This document shows positions 11,441-22,700 of a DNA stretch of 64,000 nucleotides, piece after piece. Numbering within the stretch: position 1 is the stretch's first letter; each line of letters begins with the position of its first letter. Under the pieces are notes generated by a model, which made no database searches, had not been told where the DNA came from, and saw only the letters and a program-made list of their open reading frames with translations. The stretch is from Cephalotus follicularis (lineage: Eukaryota; Streptophyta; Magnoliopsida; Oxalidales; Cephalotaceae). The DNA lies in assembly GCA_001972305.1 (NCBI GenBank), contig BDDD01003327.1, positions 62,001 to 126,000 on the forward strand. The letters run 5' to 3'. The position numbers were made by a program, and so were the translations under genes.

Positions 11441-12487
11441 TGTTAGATTAGGGTGTCCCTGCAAGCCACGAGGAGGCTGCAGACATATGTTCTCAGCATA
11501 TGACACACTCTTGAATCGTACATTCTTAGTTCCATTCGTGTTCTATTGTGCATATTTTAGTAAAGATTGGCATTTTGCTATATTTATTATCCCATACCGT
11601 CTCTACGGACCAGTTGATCACCATGTCAACAGAATACACATATAGCGCCTTGTCCGTAAAGGGTTGGATCTCGTGCCTGAGAGGTTATGAGAATGAGATC
11701 CTTACTCCCTTGTGATAAAAGTTCCAAGTCATAGGTTCACTCTCTTAGGGCAATTGATGAACCGCAAAGACTTGCCGTGTTATGCTTGCTCCGAATGGTA
11801 AAGGAGGATGGATCATCTCATTGCCTTTTGGGTTTTACCCTAAAGTTGATGCGGGGTGAGTGCAGAGGCACGACACTGAACCAACCCACCATAGGTTATC
11901 TATTTGGAGAGTCAACACCTCTGTCAATAGAGTTCCTATTGTCGCGGTAGTGCTTAGTCAAAGGTGACTCGTAGATCATACGTGATTTACGTTGTATCGT
12001 TAGACCTGAGCGGCTGACATATGTTGTGTAGTAACTGCTTGGCTTTGATTTTCGCCTTCCCCATCACTAGCCACGTGCTGGCAAAAGGGTTGTCTTTGGG
12101 AATTGTGGGAGCTGCATTGAGATGTGTGGGCAAGTGCGCAAGATGGGATCATCACACCCGTGTTGAGGGTTATAGGCTCTATAACATCTGTGACCGTTGA
12201 AGACTTAAAGTCCTAGCCAGGCACTGGGAGATTGGGAACGAGAGGTTTCCGGGGATATCTCCCATAGTCCCAGTGCGTTCATAGAATTATTGTTATCGCG
12301 GTTTTACCTAGGGGTGACATTTATCCAAACCCTAGTCCGATATCGGAGCCGAGATGATAAAGGATACGCGGCACGCAAACCGATGACAGTGATAAAGTAC
12401 TGGGGAACCGGTTAACAATTGATAGACGTGGTACTTTTTTGTCCACGGATCCGGGGGTGATTATAGATCACACCGGGACTATTAGCT
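11441..12487 (+). mobile_element. Copia-1-type LTR fragment inside the TG-A array
   Basis: Begins TGTTAGATTAGGGTGTCCCTGCAAG at 11441. This is the sense-strand LTR start seen in reverse at 16895 and 34452. It is collinear with those LTRs for about 1.05 kb, including the AGGTTATGAGAATGAGATCC block, then stops after a CACACCGGG motif. The remaining 1.4-1.5 kb of the LTR is absent. The left flank is TG-A gag and the right flank is TG-A LTR, so this is not a clean insertion. A deletion removed the rest of the copia element together with the gag start, primer site and most of a TG-A LTR. Confidence 0.82.
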
Positions 12488-13000
12488 GGATGTCCCACTC
12501 AAAGTTCTTGGCTGTGTTCTTACTGGTTTCCTCTGACGAGAACTTCTCCTCTTTCTCTTCGTCTGCTACTGTGCCTGGTTGCTTCTCCACTAAGCTTGGG
12601 AAGCCTCGAACTGCTGTTCTCCTCCCACTCGTCGAAGAAGAAGAAGAAGAAGAAGAAGAAGAAGAAGAAGAAGAAGAAGAAGAACTAGAGCTCTCTCTCT
12701 CACTCTAAAACTCTCTAAACTCTCTACTGAAGCTATAAGAAGGATGGCTACAACTCCAAAAGTCTCCACACTAATCCCAACTTAAGCTGTCATTTGTCTT
12801 GGGATATGGAAGCTTCCTCAAGAAGCTTTGCACTTAAGTCCTTCAACTTCCACTAATCATGCTGTACACTTGGGCTTATAACATAAACAACACTTACCTT
12901 TCTTCTCTTACTCAATTAAGTCCAAAGCCCATAAAAAAAATATCATACACCAGACAAATAGTTTCTCTCTTAGGCTCCAAAAAAGCTACGGGGCGTTACA
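12488..13000 (-). mobile_element. TG-A LTR copy 4, right part only
   Basis: The last 513 plus-strand bases of a TG-A LTR: TGTCCCACTCAAAGTTC, the long GAA run (12633-12684) and the terminal GGGGCGTTACA ending at 13000. On the sense strand this is the LTR start. The following five bases, TGGGT, are the likely target duplication. The other copy would lie left of the window, so this cannot be checked here. Confidence 0.85.
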
Positions 13001-13018
13001 TGGGTAGGGGTCGTTACA
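13001..13018 (-). mobile_element. 18-base tip of a further gypsy LTR (element X)
   Basis: Between the TG-A LTR end and the Athila integrase lies TGGGTAGGGGTCGTTACA. In reverse it reads TGTAACGACCCC, a typical gypsy LTR start. It cuts the Athila integrase core right after the YILVAVDN block. The simplest reading is that element X inserted into Athila and TG-A then inserted 18 bases inside X. The rest of X is outside the window. Confidence 0.6.
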
Positions 13019-14342
13019 TTGTCCACCGCAACTAAAATATACTCATAACCAAAAGACATCAGAAAAGGTCCCATAAAGTTTATACCCCAAACATCAAATA
13101 TCTCTACAAGTAAAAAAGGACTCAAGGGCATCATGTTCTACGAGACATATTACCTACTTTTTGGCAATTAATGCAAGTGTAGCAAAACTCATTAGCATCT
13201 TTAAACAATGTAGGCCAATAGAAACCACTTTGCAAAACTTTGGTACCTGTTTTCTTCCCACTAAAATGTCCTCCACAAGCAAGAGAGTGACAAAAAGTAA
13301 GAATATCTTGGAACTCACTCTCCGGAACACAATGACGGATAATCTGATCAGAACAGTACCGATATAATTCAGGATCCTCCCAAATGTAAAACTTAAGATG
13401 AGCGAAAAATCTATCTTTTTCTTGCTTACCCCACCCATCGGGAAGCTTTCCAATAGCTAAGTAATTCACTATATGCACATACCACGGAGAAGGTTTATGA
13501 GAGACTGCAAAAAGATGCTCAACGGGGAACGAATCTCTAACTAATTCCGTGGATGGTGGAGAGTCAAATAGGATCCTACACAAATGGTCAGCTACAACAT
13601 ATTCGGAACCTTTCTTATCACAAATTAATAAATAAATATCTTGTAAAAGCAAAATCCATCGAATAAGCCTAGTTTTTGTGTTCTTCTTGGAAAGAAGGTG
13701 CTTGAGAGCACCATGATCCGTATACACCACAACCATGGATCCTAGAAGATATGAGCAAAACTTGTAGAGAGCAAACATTACTGCTAGCAATTCTTTTTCA
13801 GTCGTGGTATAATTGGATTGAGCCTCTGAAAAAGTCTTACTAGCATAGTAAATAACAACCGATTTCTTCTATACCCACAGCCCTAAAATCGCACCGACTG
13901 CATAGTCCGATGCATAGAACATAATCTCAAAAGGCAATGACCAATTTGGGGGCTGGATAATCGGTGCAGTCGACAACAAATCTTTCAAAGTCTAAAAAGA
14001 ATTTGGACAAGCATCATCAAACACAAATGGTACCTCTTTAATAAGTAAATTCCATAGGGGTCTGAAGATGGTACTAAAGTCTTTAATGAATCACCTATAA
14101 AATCTGGCATGACCAAGAAACGATCGAACTGGGCTAACAGAAGTAGGAGGAGGAAGTTACTGGATTAATTCAACTTTTGTTCTATCAACCTCAATCCCAC
14201 GGGAGGAAACAATGTGCCCAAGCACTATGCCTTCTTGGACCATGAAATGACTCTTCTCCCAACTCAGAACTAGATTCGTCTCCTAACAACGTTTGAGAAC
14301 TTTTTCTACCTTAAGGAGGCTATCATCAAAGGATACACCAAA
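13019..14342 (-). pseudogene. pol: Athila-type pol: end of RT, RNase H and start of integrase
   Basis: Downstream half of an Athila-like pol, continuing the RT at 34453. Near 14342 the RT palm continues, with VLSWEKSHFMVQEG and LGHIVSSRGIEV blocks. RNase H follows (TEKELLAVMFALYKF, TDHGALKHLLSKK, then VVADHLCRI). The integrase zinc domain is next (LACGGHFSGKKTG, FCYTCINCQK). The start of the catalytic core is seen at about 13019-13140 ([22 protein letters not shown]). The open frame 13131-13790 has 219 codons. Stops occur upstream of it. The piece ends where element X broke in. By arithmetic, removing 20,114 bases (Copia-1 plus one 4-base duplication) puts this frame in phase with the RT frame at 34453-35101. 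Confidence 0.88.
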
Positions 14343-16895
14343 TGTTGGAAAGGCTCAAAAATGCGGAAGATAACATTAATGGATGTTAGGTTTAGGGTTT
14401 GTATAACAAAACTTTTTAGATCGTTTCAAATGCCCAATCAATGGCATACCATAAAACCAAATCCATTATTGTCCTAATAGGCCCTAGAATCACTAATTAG
14501 GTTATCAATTGAACCTACAAAACCAGCCAAGCATTGAGGAAATTCAGGTTGGAGCAAAGGGTTACACAAACCCAAATTAGTCGCTCCAAAAAGCATTAGG
14601 GTAACACACTAAAAATTCTAACAATGGGGCTCCAATTTGAACCCTCTCCTAGCCAAACCCTAAGGGTTTTCTACGAAACATAACCTGCAAGAAATGGGTA
14701 AGGCTAGGATGGCAATCCTAGACCTCAAACCCAACACAAAACTATGCTACAAGGAGGAGGAATTAGATGCCTTCCTAGCCCTCAAACCCAACAAAAAACT
14801 ATGCTACAAGGAGGAGGAATTAGATGCCTACCTAATTCTTTGCCCACCTCCACTTTGAGTGCTCCTCCTATCTTCTTTCCAAAGCTTCCATCTTCACAAA
14901 AGATCATCCCCAAGTGATGGAAAAAAACTTTTATGAAGCAAGAAATCATGAGCATTAAGGCTACTGTTTATGCCTAAAACTATTTCTCAAGATAAGTAAA
15001 GATTGAATGAGATGTTCAATCAATGTCCCCCTAAAATGAGTTTGGAAGGGTGAAAAGAAGTTGTTCTGTCTTCTTCTCTTCATGAACTTCAAGCTCTCTT
15101 GAAGTTAATCCATGGAGGGAGAAGACTAGAGGAGAGGAGAAGAAGAGAGAGCTACGGGTTAGAATCCAAGAGAGAGAATGAATCATTACCAAGTGTGTTT
15201 AATAAGCCAAGCCTTTAAAAATATCATTAAGGCTTGTTGAATAAGACAACTCTAAAAAAATATCTTTTTGACTTTTCAAAAGCTTGCTCTTCAAGCTTTG
15301 TGACGTATTACTTCTCTATTTTATGCTTCATTTGGCCGGCCATAAGTCCCCAAATTCGTCCCACACAGGCATAGCAAGTTTGGGCTAAGATGGTGATGGA
15401 CTAGGAAATGGGCCTAAGTAAAATCAACATAGATTTCACTAAGCATCAAGCCCACTTTTTAAGCAACATTGGGCTAGCAATTTAAGGAAAATGAAGCCCA
15501 AACTTTTGGCCATTAAGGGAAATAAATCCCAAACCCTAAATTCTACAAAGGCCATAAGCTCTCTCTACAAGTAAATGCCTTATGCACTTACATATTAAGA
15601 CAAACAACTCTTTGCACATAATATTTCATTATGGAGAAGTTTGAACTCATTTCCAAAGAAATGATTGTTCAACAAATGAAATATTCACTAGCAAAGTAAC
15701 ATCTCCCTTAGACGCTATCCTTCCACTAAATGACATGTACCCTGACATATCAACATGTTCCAAAGTCAGGCGGGACCCGAAATCCAGGTTGGTTCCCGGC
15801 ACAATGATATATTTCTCAAAACATCTCAGGGTTCTAGTACGACCATCCTGATAGTCCAAGACTATCCATATGGCCCCGGTGTGACCTCCAATCACCCCAG
15901 AATCCATGTAAACCATGTCTCTCATTGTTAGCCAGTTAAACATGTTGTTTATCACTATCATCGACATATGTGTCGCATATCCCACATCATCTTGGCTCTG
16001 ATCGTGACTAGGGTTTGGATTAATGTCACCCCTAGGTAAAACGCGATAACTATAATTTTATGAACTCATTGAGGCTATTTAGAGACATCTCAGGAAACCT
16101 CTTGTTTTCATCTCTCAAGTGCTCGGCCGAGACTTCTAAGTCTTCAATGGTCACAAATGGTATAGAGCCTATAACCTTTGACACAGGTGTGATGATCCCA
16201 TCTTACATACATGCCCATGCATCTCAATGCAGATCCCACAAGGCCCAAAGATAACATGTTTTCCAAAACGTGGCTAGTGCTGGGGAAGGAAAAAATCAAA
16301 GCCAAGTGGTTACTACACAATGCATGCCAGCCGCTCAGGTTTAAGGATACAACGTAAATCATGTATGATCTACTAGTCCTTTAAACACTACTGTGACAAT
16401 AGGAACTCTATTGACAGAGGTGTTGACTCTCCAAATAGATAACCTATGGTGGGTCGGTTCAGTGTCATGCCTCATGCACACACCCCGAATCATCTTTAGG
16501 GTAAAACCAAAATGGTAATGAGATAATCTATCCTCCCCAACATCGGGAGCAAGCATAACATGGCCAGTCTTTGCGGTTCATCAATTTCCCTAAGAAAGTG
16601 AACCTATGACTTGGAACTTTTTTCACAAGGGAATATGGATCTCATTCTCATAACCTCTCAGGCATGAGATCCAACCCCTAGTACGACAGGGCGTTATATG
16701 TGTATTCAGTTGACATGGTGATAAATTGATCCGTTAAGACGGTTTGAGATAATACATATAGCAAATGCAAATATTTACAAAATATGCACAATCAAACACG
16801 AATGGAACTAAGAATGTATAAGAATTGAGTGTAACATATGGCAGAACATATCAATGCAACCACCTCTTGACTTGCAGGGACACCCCTATCTAACA
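14343..16895 (-). mobile_element. Copia-1 3' LTR
   Basis: 2,553 bases. On the plus strand it starts TGTTGGAAAGGC and ends CACCCCTATCTAACA. It is collinear with 31966-34452. A 74-base duplication of the CTCAAACCCAACA...GGAGGAGGAATTAGATGCC segment occurs at about 14728-14828 and is single in the 5' LTR. A 112-codon open frame (15647-15985, minus) is partly shared with the other LTR (33229-33459). The related Copia-2 LTR does not preserve it, so I do not call it a gene. Confidence 0.9.
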
Positions 16896-17199
16896 ATCTC
16901 CCACTTGGCCCTCAAGCATAAAGGACATATAGCCTAAGCTCGTTGTACTAATATGTCTCTCGAGTACTCAACATGAATTGGTCTGTGGGTCTGCTAAGTT
17001 TTCTTCTCGCGCTACTCTCTCTATGGTGACATCTACTTGAAAGATGTCTCCAATATTTCCTCAATCACATCTCTTCCGAGCTGTTACCACTCATTTATGA
17101 TCTTCAAGATCAAGTGATGCCATCGCTATATATGTTTGGTGCAATAATGAGACTCGGGTTCCAAGGCTTGTACAAAGGCCTCCATCAATGTCATAGTCA
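16896..17199 (-). pseudogene. pol: Copia-1 RNase H C-terminal end and polypurine tract
   Basis: The minus strand reads GGCCAAGTGGGAGAT directly before the LTR start TGTTAG. This is the classic copia polypurine tract. Upstream, a stop-ridden frame keeps residues matching the end of copia RNase H: a stretch like EPESHYCTKHI followed by WHHLILKIINEW, known in intact relatives as an SKHI...YHLIREI block. The gene is cut at 17199 by Gyp-C and resumes at 27050. Non-functional. Confidence 0.75.
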
Positions 17200-18397
17200 T
17201 GTCACGCCCCCGTTTCCACAATAAGACAACATATAAAGTGGTAAGACAATCAACACAACATAATTCAGCTTATGCGATATCGTAAAATAAAAACCTTCAG
17301 TAGCGAAAGCAATAACAGTAATAAGCCAAATTTAAATATGCATCACGCATCTCATACTACGTGATACCCATAGAGTTTATCTAAAACCCAACATCATAGT
17401 CGATCGCCCATAAACGGAGCATGATAAAATACAGTACGAGATAACAATTAACCCACGTTACAATAATCCAGTTTACATAGTCATTGTTCAGAAATCCAGT
17501 ACATCAAATAAGAGAATAGCTTAGTCTTCTCCTTAAGTCTCCTTGTGTGCTCCATATCAAAACCCACTCCATCAATCTGTTACAGTAGGGGGTTAGCCTT
17601 TGTCCTCACTCGGCTAAGTAGAAAAGTTTATGTATACAACTAAAGGTCAAAGGTAATGCGAATCATGAATGAATGCAAAGTGATGCAGTATGGCATGTGC
17701 TTTTCACAATAAATATATCTCCGTATATACATATAAAAATATATGCATGTTCACAGTACAGGTATAACCTCATAAGTTATATCAACACAAACAGTAAATA
17801 TGCCCCAAAAGGGACCAGACAAACAAGTCGTCATGACCGTCGCCACCTCCTGGCTCCAACGTCATGCACTCTTACCCCATCCCCGTTTGCGAACGGTTTG
17901 GAGTAAGTACTCCGTAAAGGTTGCTTAGCCCAACGGCCAAGTTATCAACAGGTTATTAGCAAAGCGGCTAATAATCAACAGGCACAAGCATTGCACAGTA
18001 CAAGTCAAGAAATAAAATATAATTACTTGATCAAACATATTTGTTTAAAAAATATTACTCCATTCACAAGTTGTGATAAGTTATAAAACTTAAAACAATA
18101 CATTTGATTGTGTAATCAATCCTTTAAAACATTTCTTCGTCTTTGGAAATACTTCCCCAGCCATTTCGAATATATAAAAAATCATATGTTGACAAATATA
18201 CATTTTCGTACAATAATGATTATAATAATCATGCAAGCTTTTCAAAATGGTTATCACTTTTTAGAAATCAACCATAATGCAATTCACAATACAGTAGCAG
18301 TTCAAATGCAGGGCAAACATATGCTCAGAATGCACCTAGGGTTATTGGTAGTTAACCTAGGCCTATCACCTTCTCTAAAGGTCCAATTTCTGTTATA

Positions 18398-18625
18398 ACA
18401 GTCGGCTGTTTTCTCATAACAGCCGGCTGGATCCTTGAGTCAGTCGACTGTTCTTCCACAACAGTCGGCTTGTTCATAACAAGTATTCAGCAGTCGGCTG
18501 TCTTTCTTCGACAGTAGACTGTTCTGGGTAAAAACGCATGCACAGTCGACTGTTCTTACATGATAATTGACTGGATGATCGAGTAGTCGAAACAGTCGGC
18601 TGTTTTACTTAAACAGTCGGCTGTT
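18398..18625. repeat. Palindrome cluster 1 in Gyp-C 3' LTR
   Basis: About ten irregularly spaced copies of the 10-base motif CAGTCGGCTG or CAGTCGACTG and one-base variants. Many are flanked by A and T to give ACAGTCGACTGT. The spacing is about 15-40 bases and the DNA between copies is not repeated. The 5' LTR carries the same cluster at about 25673-25895. Confidence 0.85.
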
Positions 18626-19469
18626 CTGGGCTGGACAGTACCAGTAATTCACTTCTAAATCCATTCCACAAGCAATTGAACCCATTCCACACGTATTCAT
18701 ATCACAGAATATCATCAGTAGTCATATCCCGGTCTAAAACACAACTCAATTCATGCATTATTCTCCCTTTTCATCTTAGTACAAAAGAAAACCAAACATG
18801 GTATTGCATGAAAACCAATCCAAAACTCAGTGTGCATGTCAGGTTATTTAATAACAGTAACCACAACATTGATACAGAAACCCATGGCCAAGCGACTACA
18901 TCATTCATTTATAACATCATTATTCTTTAAACTCAAATTGCATGCAAAGAATTCTCTACTATTTCCCCTACCTTTGATTTCAAGTTAGAAATCTGTAAGT
19001 CCACCACTTTGTGTCTCCTTTCCAGTATCTTTGAGCCTCCCAGTAGCTCCAAGAACAGTCCAACAGTTCCAATCCGAGCTCCAAGCTTAACAATGGAGAA
19101 TCCTCTCAATTTCTCACTATTTCCTCTCTCAATTTCTCACTATTTCTTTCTCAATTTCTCTGGTTCTTTGGTCTCTCGGTGTCTGGATGAGAGAAGTGAT
19201 GAGAGGCGTTTTATGCAGAGACTTTTCTCTTCTTTCTCCCCTAGATCCCTCACACGGCACTAAATGCCACCCTCCCTTCTAACACATGCATGCACACACA
19301 CATGTCACTCCACCCCTTCCCCTCAGTTTCTACAGGTTCTAGCAGCTATGTGCATGGCATACACATTTCATCTATCATCAGATGGCGCCTGCAAGATGCT
19401 TTTATCAGTGGCTGCATGTGATCTCGTCACATGCAAATAAAATAGAGCACGATCCAATAGGCTGCCTTC

Positions 19470-19605
19470 CCTGGCAGTAAGCTGTTCGCCTGGCAGTCAG
19501 TTGCCAAGCGTCACGACAGTTGGCCAGTCGAATGGTTCATCCCACCAGTCGACTGCTTTCACACACAGTCAGCCAGTCGGCTAATCCGTTGTGTCAGTCA
19601 ACTGC
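19470..19605. repeat. Palindrome cluster 2 in Gyp-C 3' LTR
   Basis: A second cluster of the same motif family near the sense-strand start of the LTR, with variants such as CAGTCAACTG, CAGTCGACTG and CAGTCGGCTA. The 5' LTR has it at about 26735-26885. Intact motifs are kept at some sites where the other LTR copy has a point change. Confidence 0.8.
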
Positions 19606-19759
19606 CTCCCATATAGTTACCAAGTAATCACACTTCTAAGTATATAATCGACTTAAAATCAACATCAACAAATTCGGAAAAACCATCATTTTATTAATTC
19701 CACATTTAAGGTACATTTACATTGTGAAATTACAATACATGAAATTTCAGGGCGTTACA

Positions 19760-21130
19760 TCCACCCTTCCTTCAAAAGAATTTCGTCCTCGAAATTCAAA
19801 ACAACTAGAACAAGTGCGGGTAGCATTCTCGGATATCCTCCTCACGCTACCAAGTTGCTTCGTCCGGTTGGTGGAACTGCCATTGAACCTTGACCATGGA
19901 GATGGTTCAGTTCCTCAAGATCTGCGTCTTCCAATCAAGAATCCGTACAGGCAACTCTTCACAAGATATATCATCTTGCACCGGAATAGCATCATGATCC
20001 AGGACATGTGACAGGTCCGGGATATATCTCCTCAGCATAGATACATGGAAGACGTCATGTATACCCGACAAGGTAGGAGGCAAGGCTAGTTGATAAGCTA
20101 CCTCCCCAACCCTCTCCAGAATCTCAAAATGACCAATATAGCGTGGCGCTAGCTTGCCCTTCTTCCCGAATCTTTGCACCCCTTTCCGCGGAGATACCTT
20201 CAAAAGCACATGATCTCCAACACTGAAGGTTAAAGGCCTTCTCTTTACATTGTCGGCATAGCTCTTCTGACGACTCTGTGCTTCTAGCAACTTCTCTTTG
20301 ATGAACTTGACTTTCTCTGAAGTCTCCTCCACCAAATCCGACCCAAGCAATGGTCGTTCACCAACCTCGTCCCAACACACAGGATATATGCACTTCCTCC
20401 CATACAGCGCTTCAAACGGTGCCATACTGATACTGGAATGATAGGTGTTATTATAAGAGAACTCTATCAGAGGAAGGTGATCCTCCCAGGTACCAGGAAA
20501 ATCAATAATGTCAGCCCATAGAATATCCTCCAAGGTCTGGATGGTACACTCAGACTGTCCATCTGTTTGAGGGTGAAAAGCAGTACTGAGATTCAATCTT
20601 GTTCCGAAGGCTGTCTGAAATCTCTTCCAGAAGTTGTAAGTGAAGATCGAATCCCTATCACAAACGATGCTCACCAGAACACCGTGCAGTATCACAATCT
20701 CCTTCACATATAATCGAGCCAACTTGCTCGCTGAGTCAGTGACATGTGTAGGAAAGAAGTGTGCTGATTTGGTGAGTCTATCAACAATAACCCACACGGC
20801 ATTATGACGATGCCTAGTCAGTGGAAATCCAGAAACAAAGTCCATCGTAATGTGTTCCAATTCCATTCCGCCACTGGTAATGACTGCAACAGCCCTGCCG
20901 GTCTCTGGTGTTCGGCCTTGACCCTCTGGCAGGTCAAACACTTTGCGACATATTCGGCGATCTCTCGTTTCATGCCAGACCACCAGTAAGTCTTCTTCAT
21001 ATCTTGGTACATTTTGGTGCTACCAGGATGGACACTGTACCGGGACTGATGGGGCCCGTAAAGTAACTCACTCTTCAAATAACTATCATTCGAGAGACAC
21101 ACCCGTCCTCGAAATCTCAGAATACCATCA
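19760..21130 (-). pseudogene. pol: Gyp-C integrase with GPY/F module and chromodomain remnant
   Basis: Joins the cDNA to the host chromosome; the chromodomain tail biases targeting to heterochromatin. From high to low coordinates: the zinc-binding domain (PGSTKMYQDMKKTYWW, AKCLTCQRVKAEHQ). The catalytic core follows, with a MDFVSGFP start, AVWVIVDRLTKSAHF, the second Asp in VSIVCDRDSIF, the AFHPQTDGQSE block and the core Glu in YGRK context nearby. Next is the GPY/F module (GKLAPRYIGHFEILERVG, then IHDVFHVSMLRRY). Last is a chromodomain-like tail (MVKVQWQF ... EATW) with stops. The main open frame is 19907-20983 (358 codons). A frameshift near 20900 separates the zinc domain. The pol end FEDEIL lies at about 19775-19795 beside the polypurine tract. 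Confidence 0.9.
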
Positions 21131-22700
21131 ACGTGTACTCAAAAATCAGACTACGAATCAAGATTCTCTCGAATCCGCTGCAATTCAGGGTCATGTGGTT
21201 GTGCATCCTTTATGTGATCGAGTAACACTGTCCGTACCTACATGTCGGCCACAAAGATTCCCGGCAATTGATAAGATGGAGACCACTCTTGGAGATCTTC
21301 CAACATTTTCCATTGCGACACCATCGTACTGGCAATCATAGCCTTGCAGCTCAAGGCATCCGCAACCACATTCGCCTTCCCCAGATGGTACTGAATACTG
21401 AAGTCATAGTAGTTAAAGAACTCTACCCATCTTCGCTGCCTCATATTCAGTGCATCTTGACAGAACAGGTATCTCGGACTCTTGTGATCAGTAAAAATCT
21501 CAAAATGCGCTCCATACAAGTAGTGTCTCCATTTCTGAAGAGCAAACACAACTGCAGCTAGTTCGAGATCATATGTCGGGTAATTCTTTTCATATGGCTT
21601 CAGCTTCCGCGAAGCATAAGCGATCACTCTACCTCGTTGCATCAATACGCAACCCAATCCCTTACCCGATGCATCACTGTATACCGCAAGATCTTCGTTA
21701 CCCTTGGGTAATGCCAAAATAGGAGCGGTAATCAATCGGTCCTTCAGCTCTCGGAAGCTGCTCTCACAATCCTCGTTCCATATGATCAAAGTCTTCTTTT
21801 GTGTCAACTTCGTCAATGGTACGGCAATCCTCGAGAAGTTCTGAATGAACCTCCTGTAGTAACCCGCCAACCCAAGAAAACAGTGTACCTCAGTTACATT
21901 CCTCAGTTGCGGCCAGTCTCACACCACCTCTGTCTTCGACGGATCCACCGCCAAGCCTTCTCCAGACACAATGTGACCAAGAAAAATCACATGGTCGAGC
22001 CAAAATTCACACTTACTGAATTTGGCGTATAGCTGCAGTTCTCGGAGAACCTGCAAAACCAACCTCAAATGGAAAGCATGCTCCTCCTTACTCCTTGAGT
22101 ATACCAGTACGTCGTCAATAAACACCATGACAAACTGGTCCAGGTACGGTTGAAACACATCGTTCATTAATGACATGAACGCAGCCGGTGCATTGGTAAC
22201 ACCAAAAGGCATCACCAGGAACTCGTAGTGACCATACCTTGTCCAGAAATCAGTCTTCTCAATATCTCTTTCTCTCACCCTCAACTAGTGATAACCTAAC
22301 ATCAAATCAAGTTTCGAGAACACCCTCGCTCCTTGCAACTGGTCAAACAAATCCTCGATGTGTGGTAGAGGATACTTGTTCTTAATCTTGTCCTTGTTCA
22401 ACATCCGGTAATCGATACAAAGTCTCATCGATCCATCCTTCTTTTTCACAAACAGTAAAGGTGCACCCCACGAGGAAACACTAGGTCGAATAAAACCTTT
22501 ATCGATCAGATCTTGCAAATGCAATTTCAGTTCCCTCAATTCTGCAGGAGCCATTCTATAAGGTGCTTTAGAAATAGGAGCTGTACCTGGTGTAAGATCG
22601 ATAACGAACTCCATATTCCTCCTTGGTGGCAATGACTCTAAGTCTGTAGGAAACACGTCCGGAAACTCACTTGCAACAGGAATTTCCCCAATACTCAGTC
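21131..22700 (-). pseudogene. pol: Gyp-C reverse transcriptase and RNase H
   Basis: Copies element RNA into DNA and removes the RNA strand. The RT begins in the frame ending at 22285 ([52 protein letters not shown]). A stop follows, then 21919-22284 holds [15 protein letters not shown], the catalytic box [10 protein letters not shown] and [10 protein letters not shown] second stop leads to 21238-21870: [11 protein letters not shown] tether, then RNase H with [15 protein letters not shown], the [14 protein letters not shown]lu block, [11 protein letters not shown], and [12 protein letters not shown]. The two stops fall where relatives have CAG and CGA codons, as expected from C-to-T change. 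It is otherwise nearly complete. Confidence 0.92.

Larger units (their letters stand above)
17200..19759 (-). mobile_element. Gyp-C 3' LTR
   Basis: 2,560 bases, TGTCACGCCCCCG ... CAGGGCGTTACA on the plus strand. It contains two clusters of CAGTCGACTG-like palindromes (about 18398-18625 and 19470-19605), annotated separately. On the plus strand a TTCCACAATAAGACAAC block follows the start. The short open frames in it are without recognisable similarity. Confidence 0.93.

Noticed and set aside
15647..15985. 112-codon minus frame in the Copia-1 LTR, partly shared with the other LTR
   Set aside because: Sharing is expected because LTRs are copies of each other. The related Copia-2 LTR does not keep the frame, and no domain is visible.
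18398..18625. CRISPR-like array
   Set aside because: Repeats are only 10-12 bases, degenerate and palindromic, with irregular spacers. The setting is a plant LTR with no cas genes.
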